A DNA stretch of 64,000 nucleotides from NCBI GenBank assembly GCA_019614645.1, contig JABWDB010000007.1:5531501-5595500 (forward strand), written 5' to 3'. Below the pieces are notes generated by a model. That model did not search any database and was not told where the DNA came from. It saw only the letters and a list, made by a program, of their open reading frames with translations. The position numbers were made by a program, and so were the translations under genes. Shown here piece by piece: positions 38,171 to 47,307 of this stretch. The stretch is from Stratiolaelaps scimitus (lineage: Eukaryota; Arthropoda; Arachnida; Mesostigmata; Laelapidae). How positions within the stretch are numbered: position 1 is the stretch's first letter; each line of letters begins with the position of its first letter.

Positions 38171-38365
38171 CCGACATCGAGCGAAGCTGCCCTAGCGCCG
38201 CCTTCGAGAACGATATCCTTCAGCTGGATTCTCTTTTGTAAGAAGCACCTCAAATCGGTTTCCTTCTCGCCGCTGAGGTTCGTCGCTAGAATGTTGAGGT
38301 AAACATGCTGAGATGCCGCCGGTTTGTTGGTAGGGTTCGCTTCCAATTCGGGGTTCGAGCCTTTC
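38171..38365 (-). CDS. Unrecognised - strand gene, most upstream exon seen
   Basis: Acceptor AAACGTTTCCAG and a strong GTAAGG donor on the - strand. One leading base, 64 codons, two trailing bases. The product begins with a polar segment (GSNPELEANPTNKPAAS) and continues QHVYLNILATNLSGEKETDL, RCFLQKRIQLKDIVLEGGAR, typical of a soluble helical domain. There is no methionine start, so the gene begins further upstream, beyond 38.4 kb. A longer overlapping frame across the acceptor is a shadow. Confidence 0.6.
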
Positions 38366-38559
38366 CTGGAAACGTTTGAACATCACACACACAATCAGAT
38401 GCTTGTACATAGAAAACCATGAAGTCAACGATCAGATTTTCTTCTCGGACCTTTCTTGATCAAATATATACAGTTAGTCCAGTCCAGATCAAGGCGACAG
38501 CCGGAGACCTGACCGTGCATGCCATCCTGCCTACGGCACAGTAAAAGTAATCGATTAGG

Positions 38560-38692
38560 TACATCCCCACAGATCTGGCAGAGTTCGAGTTAAAAGAGTT
38601 AAAGCCCTTTTACAGCCTTTGAATTGTTTTTCGTTGTATTTAATGTAAATAGATGTCTGAATAATAAAGTTATTATTATTATTATTATTATC
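38560..38692 (+). mobile_element. Possible non-LTR 3' end with (ATT)n tail
   Basis: A short AT-rich segment holds AATAATAAAG and then a pure ATT array at about 38669-38691, an arrangement typical of 3' ends of some LINEs whose tails are simple repeats. No coding remains upstream, so this is a suggestion from layout only. Confidence 0.3.
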
Positions 38693-38699
38693 TTTGTTT

Positions 38700-39991
38700 A
38701 TTATTAACATCGTTCGTTCGGTAAATAAATCGTGTAGATTTCAATAAAAACGATGAAAGCCCATCTGCAAAAGGTTTTATCTCGGAGGACGTCAACTCTT
38801 GGTTAAAACCTTGAAGCACTGCGGTATTTATTTAAAGAAAACTCTTCGCTACCCTCTACGATTTTGGCTACCTTTCTTATGTTTTTTATGTTTTCTACTA
38901 TCCAAATATGTAAAAGCCTCCAGAAACAATAACATTTCAGGAAACTCAGTCGTAGAACTTTTGTCTCTCTCCCATAGCATTTGGTAGTTTTCCGAACATC
39001 CTGTATACAGCATGCAGTCAAGACTGTTTCTTTCATTTTGCAGCATTTATTCTTCTCTTAAGATTTTCTACTGAGACAGATTAATACACAGGTAAGCTAT
39101 TTTAATCAGAGACGTCCTATCCATTAATATGGCTCGGCTCTACCGCAGCGCTGGCTGTCAGACAATATCTTCCAATGAATCAGACTGCATCCGCTGTTCA
39201 TACCTACGCTAGGCAGTCTGGGATAACTGAAGAGAACGCACTTGAGTGCTTTTAAGCAGTGCGGCGCCTCACTCGTCTTTCTTAGCATTGCCGCTACTTT
39301 TGCTTTCGTAGTGATTGCTGCTTGCTACTGCAGTTGCGCGGTTGGCTCGAAAGTCCGCGGTCATCGGCCCCGAAAAACGGATGAGTTAATATTCCCCCCG
39401 GGGATGATACACACTAGACGAAGCACAGATGCCAAGCAGGCGTAGCGGGTAGGTAAAGTACTAGGCAACAGCGGCAAGTGATCCAAGTTCGCACCAGGGT
39501 CCGCACCGCACGTCTCCAGTAACATCATCCGCTTGTGGAGGCACCATGGTTATAGTCGTCGTCGTTGTCGTCTCCGACGTCGTCGTCGACGCTGGGAATA
39601 GTCGTAATAGTGGAGCTCGATCGGGTCCGCATCTTGGCGAAGTGGTGGATCCCCACCCCCCCGCATCGAAACGCAGAAGGCGGCACGTGTTCAGAAGAGC
39701 TATGAAACACCGGCGATGCCAGCTACGGACTGCTTCTAGAAGCGACATCATCCTTGTCGGCAACGGCGCAGACACTTGTGCCGGCACTTTTCTGCTGGCT
39801 GTTGTCACGACGCGTTCAAAAGCTTCACTCTTTTTGCAGTCAGAAACGCTGCTCGTGAACGGAACGCGTCCGCCAGCTAATTCACTAGACAGGCGAATTC
39901 GCGTTGGAGAGCTTGGGGGATAGAATAGGGTAGTCGAAATATTGTTCTTCTTGACCCGTTTATTCCATAAAGCTCGGGTATTTCTGACAGC

Positions 39992-40034
<43 letters not shown>

Positions 40035-43000
40035 TAAGTTGTGTTTCGGCTTCCGTATCGTTCTGCCCTTAATGACAACATGAATTGTACTATATTTTTT
40101 CTATATATCGCCTCTTTTCATTCTTCTATTTTGCAATAACTTCCACTACGACCACCATGAACACCACGGCAGCGACTGCAACTTCGACGGACATCATTTA
40201 GTATCTATAGCAAAAGTGCTGCTATCACCGGTGCAATAGACGTTGCACATCCCTTAACTGCAGTCAATGGATGGCCGACAAATCATTTTTTTTTGGTCGT
40301 CGAAATGTAGCCGCGTTCACGAGAAGTGGGGCGTGGATCTATTTGCGTCGAAATGATAAAGTTGTCATCGATGAGGATCACGGAAAGACTTGGTCGGGCA
40401 GAAATTTACTATAAATATACTCAGAGAGTTTGCGCTGTCGCGGGCGTCCCTCATCAGAACAGAATTTCTCGTTGGCAAGTTCAACTTCTCATCGTCCAAT
40501 CAACCCCAGTTAATGTCAGCCAGGCTCTAAATGCTGTGCTGGCTCTGAATTGGAGAGCTTCGCCGACTGATTCTTGCAATAGTCGTTCATTATGAAGAAC
40601 CAAGAAACGAATTGGAGACTGAGTTGCAAGTAATCACAACAACTAAACAAGTTAAGGCCAAGAAACGTTGTTGTGCATTCAAAGCCTATGCTGAAACTCG
40701 CTGCTGTGGCACAGATCAATTGACGTGGACTATCAAAGATTGTATTAGATCTATCATCCGAGCTATCAAAGGCGATGTCATAAACGCTAATGACTCCCGT
40801 AAATGCATTCGATCACAGAAGAGACAACCACTAATAGAGTAACCACTGTATTATCAACGGATGGATGCGCATGTATGTCAAGAAGTCATCGAAGCTATTT
40901 ACCTGTCACCATTCATATAGTTACAAGCGTAACTATGCGGTGATAATGTGTGCATTTAGTAAAGCCTATCTTTACACTAATTAACACCTAAAACGTTATT
41001 TGTCGTTTAATAATAAATTGACATTGAGATGACAGCAATAAACAATAGCGACAACGACAATATACGAATGTTCGTCGTTCATGCAATCGACGCTCGTGGG
41101 TCGCGCACACGCTGATACCTGATGCCTGATCCATTATGGAAACGGCTGTATAGCGGAGCATCCAATAAAGGGCTGCTTGTTGCTATGAGAACTAAAGAAT
41201 AATAATTGTAGTGGTGTCCGTGTGTGTTTGTGTGTGTTAGAGAAAATCTTCTCCTTGACCAAAAAAAAAATAAGAATAATTAGAATTTTCAACTTCCGCA
41301 GCTGCGATGGACCCAACTTGGTCCTGTTCGTCCCATTTTGTTTATTTCTATATATATATATATATTTTTTTTGTTTTTATTAAATCGGTTCAATCTACTC
41401 AACGCGCTCTGCCGTTGGAAGGAATAGGGGCTAGCAAAAGAAATGAGTTGATAAAAATTTGATGAGTTATAATGGTATATGTCCAAAGATACATACGTAA
41501 GATATCTTCGAAAACAAAACCCGTTGAAGGGGGAATGCACGTGCATTTAACGTGGAACATCATCTACGAAAGTTTGTCTACAGCACGCTGCTAGTCGCCT
41601 GTCAACAAGAACGTGAAGCGCACCACTTATTACTGGAACTAATAAGTTGGCTCTGTTGTTTTGCTGGTTGTTGTTGTTGTTGTAATTATTATTATTATCC
41701 TTGCTAGATATTTCCTTAAAGCGTAACGCGAGGAAAGCTAGCTTCATCTGCCCGTACCTCAATCTGCTTACCTGCTTATCTATGATATCTATCACGATTA
41801 ACTGCAGCATATTCTACTGGAAAGAAACTAGTCCGCGGTCATTATTTGTGATGATCCTTATAATTGACTATCTACTCAAGTGATGAAACAAAAAAAGCCT
41901 GAGAAAAACACAGCGTGGTCAGTTCGGTCGACGAATTTTATGCGCGAAACGATTTTTAGCGATGTGACGCGGTAAATATAATTATTGGCAGCCGCACGAG
42001 GAGTGATCGTAGATTTGGGCGGGCATTTTTTAAAAAAGAAACAAAAAAATGCGCTACAAGTGCAACACCAATATAATCCTCCCCCTTTACAGCATTTGAT
42101 TGTGACACCTACCAAGCCTGAATGGCAGTTACAAAAACCGACATAGGTCGAAGTAAATGTGCAGCATTGGCCAAGCGGCAAAAAAAATATCCAAAATCTA
42201 TTGGTTGAACTGCTATCGAAGTATGAAGCATTTTCACACCAGTTCCCTATCGTAGGCGTATTCTAGGGAGTAACTATTCATCAGCATTAGTGTAATATTT
42301 CGTTTAAAACCACATAAGATGGCATGATTCTGGGGTGGAGGCTGAGGGGGGTCTCGGATGTAGATAGCGCCAGAGTACATGTGACAACCCCCGAAATGCT
42401 ACAGGGGGTACGGTTTCAGTGTTCCGAGATATCGACTATCTGCACATTTCGTTCGACCGCGATGCTGTCTTGCGTATTAGGGAGAGTGTAATTAACCGAC
42501 TGTTGCATCGCTATTATTGGAAAAAAGTAGAGGGAGAACTCAAGCGGGCAAGTAACAGGCAGGAGTCACAAGTTTGCCCTTTTAATGGGAGTCCGCTATA
42601 TCGAATTCTGGCCTCAACTGTCAACTGGTGCCGCATAGGTGCTTGCTGTCTGTGACTAGTTTCCATCGAGGATGACGAGGAGCTCATGTGGAATAGTATA
42701 TATAGATGAAATATATACTCTTGTTAAGAATATGAGGATAGGTTTTTTTTAATCGAAAATATCATAGTTCCCTGTTCCCAATATTTTCTCGAAGGTTACA
42801 ACACCGTTATAATTAATTAAAATCATGTTATTCATATAGTTATCGTATATGGCGTCGACGCTTGGGTCTCCGGCTGAGACTCGCCAGGGATCGCTGGTTC
42901 ACAGCGACAATTGTGTGAAATAAAGGAAGCTCATATATGTATCTGCATACGATAATCACACAATATTAGGCACAGCTCACCGGTGACTGAAGTAATCTGG

Positions 43001-43285
43001 TAAGGCTAAAATAAAATAAACTAAATAACTAAGAATAACATATAACTGTGAGTTGACTGCCGTGATTGCGACTGGTTGGTCAGAACAAAAAAGCCGATGG
43101 CCAAAAAGCATTTCATAACACTGTGCACCCTGCACTACGACTAACTGGAGTGAGTGTATATCACTCTTAGATATCCACAGCTGTACCACACAACGACATA
43201 CGATTTATAGAAGTGAAGTTCGCACGCGTCGCTTGCGTGCGCTAATGTGCTCGGGTTGCACACCAAATGTAATCACTATGATGTC

Positions 43286-43319
<34 letters not shown>

Positions 43320-43757
43320 ACAGGCCAAACAACAAGGCGAGATCAGTGACAGAGGAAAGGGAGAGGGGGCCCTGCTTCGTTTACGAAGCGTTAGTCCCCT
43401 ACAACATGTCTACTGCTGTTGCTTGTCCACGACTACCAGCAGGCGTCGGACGTATTCTGGTGACTACATGAGCGATTTATCCACGCCAGATTGTGCCGGC
43501 AAAACTAGTCTCTGACCAAACGGATTGGGTCTGCGTGCACTTACACAATGCATATGGGAGGAGCCATGTTTGCCGCAGCCAACAGAGGGATATGTCAGAC
43601 GCCAACTTCGTTACATAGGATTTGATCACGAATCCTTCGACTTACTAGCTGCGAGTGACTGCAATATGCTCACTGGTGATGAAGAGTGATATTTTCACTA
43701 TGACCAATCGAATTATTGGTAATGGACGCGTTCACATGTACACCAGATATATTCAAA
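38700..43757. other. Intergenic or intronic stretch
   Basis: Mostly AT-rich. It contains a 40-bp TA array (39993-40032) and a TA array at 43289-43316. A GC-richer segment at 39.46-39.93 kb has an open - strand frame of about 206 codons, partly TA-array, partly Ser/Thr-rich, with no clear acceptor. A possible 42-bp - strand exon near 41771-41812 starts at an ATG and ends at a GTAAGC donor. None is firm enough to call. Confidence 0.4.
39993..40032. repeat. (TA)n microsatellite
   Basis: About 40 bp of pure TA repeat; it creates a spurious Tyr-Ile repeat in a - strand frame. Confidence 0.95.
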
Positions 43758-43763
43758 TAGAAA

Positions 43764-43834
43764 TATACCCGTTTAGCAGTAGTAGCGATATATATATTAT
43801 ATATATATATCGCTACTACTGCTAAAAGTGTATA
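43764..43834. repeat. Long hairpin with TA-rich loop
   Basis: The 16-bp arms TTTAGCAGTAGTAGCG (43772-43787) and CGCTACTACTGCTAAA (43811-43826) are perfect reverse complements. The 23-bp spacer is itself almost self-complementary TA. The pairing extends outward with a few mismatches to 43764 and 43834. It lies immediately upstream of the LINE, next to a further TA array. Confidence 0.85.
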
Positions 43835-43860
43835 CTTATATATATATATATATATGATTG

Positions 43861-43893
43861 AACCTGGGTAACATTGATAATGTTACCCAGGTT
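43861..43893. repeat. 15-bp perfect palindrome at LINE 5' border
   Basis: AACCTGGGTAACATT (43861-43875) and AATGTTACCCAGGTT (43879-43893) are exact reverse complements around a 3-bp loop. It sits between a TA array and the LINE body. The half-site resembles the flanks of TA arrays at 49.87 and 56.25 kb. Confidence 0.9.
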
Positions 43894-43935
43894 GTGCCTA
43901 GCAATATAAAACAGTGTCAGGTCTGGTTGGGGGTA

Positions 43936-44240
43936 CCTCAGTTCAAAGTTACGGGTTTCAAGGGCGTAAGAGCCAATGTTTTTAGCAACTTCTCGGCCAT
44001 GCACATCAATGCTGGGACTGGTGGCCTCAGAAAATCGGGGCTGCTCGAGACTCTCAATGACCTCGTTGCCAGCGAAGGCTCTGGTCTAGACGCGGTGGTC
44101 GTCGGCGAAACGTGGCTTAAATCAGCTGACCACAACAGTTATGGCATCAATGATTTCACCTTCGTGGGTTCGAGTCGTGAGGGCGCAAAGCAGGGAGGCG
44201 GGGTTGGCATTTTTCTCCTCAAGGAATCTGAGTCACATTA
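43936..44240 (+). pseudogene. LINE endonuclease, N-terminal remnant
   Basis: This frame encodes the start of an apurinic-like (APE) endonuclease, which nicks target DNA for retrotransposition. Visible are the N-terminal HINAGTGGLRKSG segment (family form M-H-I-N-A-R-S), then VVGETWL, with the catalytic Glu of the E-T-W-L motif, and GGGVGIFLLKES. After about 44230 the sequence jumps straight to the domain's late part in another frame (SHIISGVTRP, CIDHIAVSN, FSDHYPV). The middle of the domain, including the usual central catalytic motifs, is deleted. The protein is therefore not functional as an endonuclease. Confidence 0.8.
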
Positions 44241-46606
44241 TAAGTGGCGTAACACGGCCCGCCTCGGGTACGTGTATCGACCACATAGCGGTCTCTAACT
44301 GTGAGGGGTTCCTGGACGTCTCTTCGGCCATCTGGTGCACCCCTCTCTTCTCTGATCACTATCCTGTAGTTGTCTCTCTTTCAGGCAGAATAACCGCTAG
44401 TTATAGGAATGGTCCGCCTGTAGTTCAGAGATTGCTTAAGCGTCATGACGCTGAGGGTATCAGGACGTTTGATCAGAGCGTCAGCGATTTGAGCTGGCTC
44501 AGGGTGCTGGACGCTGAAAATCCAAACGCGGCGTTCGAAGCCTTCTGTAACCTCGTATCGACTGAGTATGACCGTTGTTTCACTTCGAGCAGGGTAAACC
44601 TCACCACGTCACCGAAGAGCTTCCAGTTCACGGTTAGACTTCGAAGATTGCGTCGCAGCGTGAACAAGCTCTATAAATGGCACCTTAGTGCGGGCACGCC
44701 GGAATCCAGGGCGGCGTACCTCGAGCGTCGTCTGAAATACAAACGAGAACTTGGGGAGGCGCGATCGGCGTTTTATGTGAACCGTTTTCGAGCTTCTCGA
44801 GGGAACACGAGGAAGCTATGGCAATTCATTAATTCGTCGTGCGGTCGTGGAAACAATAGAGCCGAGCTGCCATGCTCCCTTATTGGTCGAGAGGGGCAGC
44901 TTTCTTCTCCTCAGGAGATTGTCGAGGAGCTAAACTGGCATTTTGCCACGGTCGGCTCGCGGACGGTATCCTCCCTCCAGCTCCAAGACGATATTGGTCC
45001 TGACTTAGATGTAATGTGGGGGGATCGGAGTTCGTGTTTCACATTTTCACCGGTCAGTGTTAGTGACGTTAGAAAGGCGCTCGAGTCGACTAAGGCCGAT
45101 TGGAGTGTGGGGGCTGCTGGCGTTCCCAGTAAGCTGATCCGGCTGTGTGCGCATACCCTTGCTCGTCCGTTAGCTTCCGTGTTTAATATATCTCTCAGGT
45201 GCGGTGAGTTCCCGACGAAACTAAAGGATGCTAAGATCATCCCTCTGTTCAAAAACAAGGGCGATCGCAGGCTCCCTGCGAACTACCGCCCGATCTCCTT
45301 AGTCGATTATCTCTCTAAAGTCTTTGAAAAACTGGTTCTGACCAGGTTTGAGGCGCACCTCGACGCTGCCGGGTTTTTCTCGCCCTGTCAATTCGGTTTT
45401 CGTAAGTCACGCTCCACGGAGCTTGCCTTAGCGCATCTGCATCAGGAGATCGTGAATTCTATCGAGAAGGGCCAACTATGCCTTGGCGTCTTCTTAGATG
45501 TGTCGGCCGCTTTCAACTGCCTCCGGCATTCCTACTTCCTTCAGATGCTGGAGAAGCTAGGCTGTGCTTCGACGGTTGTCGCGTGGTTTCGCTCGTACCT
45601 GCTTGATCGGCAGCAGGCGGTGAGGGTTGGAGATGTTGAATCTTCTCCGCAGGTGATTAACATTGGTACGCCACAGGGCTCTATTCTGGGTCCCTTTATG
45701 TTCATCATCCTAATTAACTTCATCCTTCTGAAGACGGTATCGCTCAAGGCGTGTAGGGCTATTGCGTACGCCGATGACACTTCTCTATTGTTTCGTATTC
45801 GGCACTCCGAGATTCAGGGAGACGTGCAGGAAGCTCTCACTGTCGTGGAGGTAGTGGTGGGCCTATTTGAAAAGTTCGGCCTGGTCATCAACGCAGGGAA
45901 AACAGGCATTACCCTGTTCCGCTCACCCCATAGACCCGGTATGTCCGGCCCTGTTCAGTTTCGTGGCCTGAGCCTGGCTCTGTCCCCGTCCGTGAAATGC
46001 TTAGGTCTGACTGTGCATGAGACTCTCAAATGGTGGAGTCATCTGGGGACACTGCTGCCCAAGTGCTACGCGGTGATCGCCTCGATCCGTCGCCTTAGAG
46101 AATTGGGCTTGCCGTCGAAGTGTCTAATTCTCTTGTACAAAGCGCTATTTGTGCCTCTGATATGCTATGGGCTATCCATATGGGGTGGTGGCTTCAGCGG
46201 GATCCTTCATCGCGTCCAGGTCACTCAGAACGATGCCCTCAGGGCAGTGTTTGGTAGACAACGTAGAGATTCCGTTGCCGACCTTTTCGGAGATCTCAAC
46301 CTCCTACCAATCCGGGCGTGGTACACCGTCCATGTAGCGGTCCTCGCTTTTAAGGTGGTTAGAGGTATCATTTCAGAAGAGATATCATTTCCAATCACCG
46401 CAGCCGCCAGTCGCTCTACCCGTCGTGCCACTCGATTTGAGATGCCATTTACTGTTAGAGAGTCTAGTCGCCATGCTCTGGCTTACCGACTACCAGCAGT
46501 CTGGACCTCACTCCCCTCGGAGATCCGGGGCCTCTCCTCAGTAAAATTATTTGCCCGTGCTTTAAAAAAAGAAGTGCGTACACGCAGTAACTCTATCACC
46601 GATTAA
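44141..46606 (+). CDS. LINE ORF2, reverse transcriptase (endonuclease truncated)
   Basis: 821 codons without a stop. It makes cDNA from element RNA at the nicked target. From the N-terminus: about 30 out-of-frame residues, the end of the APE domain (CIDHIAVSN, then FSDHYPVVV with the conserved Ser-Asp-His near residue 71), and a charged linker with RKLWQFINSS. Then come RT fingers and palm: KIIPLFKNKGDR, NYRPISLV, FGFRKSRST, GVFLDVSAAFN (catalytic Asp near residue 452), IGTPQGSILGP (near 508-518), and YADD (near 543-546). The thumb region and a C-terminal domain ending RTRSNSITD follow. The first ATG is not the ancestral start; the true ORF2 began upstream and is broken in the endonuclease. 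All RT catalytic residues are intact. Confidence 0.9.
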   Translation: MASMISPSWVRVVRAQSREAGLAFFSSRNLSHIISGVTRPASGTCIDHIAVSNCEGFLDVSSAIWCTPLFSDHYPVVVSLSGRITASYRNGPPVVQRLLKRHDAEGIRTFDQSVSDLSWLRVLDAENPNAAFEAFCNLVSTEYDRCFTSSRVNLTTSPKSFQFTVRLRRLRRSVNKLYKWHLSAGTPESRAAYLERRLKYKRELGEARSAFYVNRFRASRGNTRKLWQFINSSCGRGNNRAELPCSLIGREGQLSSPQEIVEELNWHFATVGSRTVSSLQLQDDIGPDLDVMWGDRSSCFTFSPVSVSDVRKALESTKADWSVGAAGVPSKLIRLCAHTLARPLASVFNISLRCGEFPTKLKDAKIIPLFKNKGDRRLPANYRPISLVDYLSKVFEKLVLTRFEAHLDAAGFFSPCQFGFRKSRSTELALAHLHQEIVNSIEKGQLCLGVFLDVSAAFNCLRHSYFLQMLEKLGCASTVVAWFRSYLLDRQQAVRVGDVESSPQVINIGTPQGSILGPFMFIILINFILLKTVSLKACRAIAYADDTSLLFRIRHSEIQGDVQEALTVVEVVVGLFEKFGLVINAGKTGITLFRSPHRPGMSGPVQFRGLSLALSPSVKCLGLTVHETLKWWSHLGTLLPKCYAVIASIRRLRELGLPSKCLILLYKALFVPLICYGLSIWGGGFSGILHRVQVTQNDALRAVFGRQRRDSVADLFGDLNLLPIRAWYTVHVAVLAFKVVRGIISEEISFPITAAASRSTRRATRFEMPFTVRESSRHALAYRLPAVWTSLPSEIRGLSSVKLFARALKKEVRTRSNSITD

Positions 46607-46853
46607 TGGTTTCAGGGACCCGATGGCTTTATTGTAATTTTCTGCTACTGTGTATATATTCTATTTGTCAATAATTGTATTAAACATTGACGATTATAAC
46701 TGTATATTTTGCTAAACTTTGAATAGTCGACAATTATAGCAATAGTTGTCAGTCTACTGCCACAGGTCTCTGTTACCGGGACAAATTTCGCACACCGGAC
46801 TGCGATGTGCCTGGTTTTTACAATTATTTTATTTGTTCAGATTGTCCTGAATT

Positions 46854-46905
46854 GTGTTTTAAGTCAGATTATCCTGACCGTGTTCTAAGTCAGATTATCC
46901 TGACC
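46854..46905 (+). repeat. Tandem 26-bp repeats in the LINE 3' UTR
   Basis: Two adjacent copies of a 26-bp unit (46854-46879 and 46880-46905) sharing TAAGTCAGATTATCCTGACC and differing at one base. A third, degenerate copy precedes them (about 46833-46853, CAGATTGTCCTGAA). 3' UTR repeats are often the RT recognition zone in LINEs. They are mirrored in the inverted copy. Confidence 0.9.
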
Positions 46906-47020
46906 TTGTTTTTACATACCTTTATCATATTTTTTTCCGCGAGAACTTAAGCATTGTTGAACTGCAGTTCCGAAAATAAACCTCAAATGAAATGAAATGA
47001 AAAAAATGAAAAATATATAT

Positions 47021-47044
<24 letters not shown>

Positions 47045-47067
<23 letters not shown>

Positions 47068-47307
47068 TATATATATTTTTCATTTTTTTCATTTCATTTC
47101 ATTTGAGGTTTATTTTCGGAACTGCAGTTCAACAATGCTTAAGTTCTCGCGGAAAAAAATATGATAAAGGTATGTAAAAACAAGGTCAGGATAATCTGAC
47201 TTAGAACACGGTCAGGATAATCTGACTTAAAACACAATTCAGGACAATCTGAACAAATAAAATAATTGTAAAAACCAGGCACATCGCAGTCCGGTTTGCG
47301 AAATTTG
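47045..47307 (-). mobile_element. Inverted 3'-terminal copy of the LINE
   Basis: Contains only the last ~250 bp of the 3' UTR and the tail, on the - strand, abutting the + strand element tail to tail. It starts abruptly at 47307; beyond lies unrelated sequence and an (AAT)n/(ATT)n palindrome (47358-47395). It could be a second truncated insertion, a rearrangement product or an assembly artefact. Confidence 0.85.

Larger units (their letters stand above)
43858..47036 (+). mobile_element. APE-type non-LTR retrotransposon (CR1/L2/Jockey-like)
   Basis: The element comprises a damaged endonuclease start, a long intact RT frame (44141-46606) and a 3' UTR with tandem repeats, an AATAAA-like signal (46976-46981) and a GAAAT/poly-A-like tail. 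No ORF1 is present, so it is 5'-truncated. Its 5' border is placed at the short palindrome (43861-43893) after a TA array, but this is uncertain. The RT motif order and APE-type endonuclease place it among the CR1/L2/Jockey-like LINEs; the exact clade would need a tree. The intact RT frame and the near-identical inverted tail next door suggest a young insertion. Confidence 0.9.
46782..47307. repeat. Near-perfect 263-bp tail-to-tail inverted repeat
   Basis: The LINE 3' UTR (from 46782) is followed at once by its reverse complement (to 47307), centred on an A-run/TA/T-run near 47044. Over about 250 unique bases I see one substitution (CACACCGG against CAAACCGG) plus length differences in the A and TA runs. 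Outside 46782 and 47307 the arms no longer match. A transcript through it would fold into a long duplex. Confidence 0.95.

Noticed and set aside
39069..39097. 29-bp + strand microexon between CTTCTCTTAAG and CAG|GTAAGC
   Set aside because: Good borders but no partner exon. The product does not resemble the missing receptor segment.
42880..42915. tRNA-like segment (GGTTCACAGC)
   Set aside because: No matching A box and no stem pairing of a tRNA T arm.
44473..46431. Frames on the - strand within the LINE
   Set aside because: Shadows of the RT reading frame.
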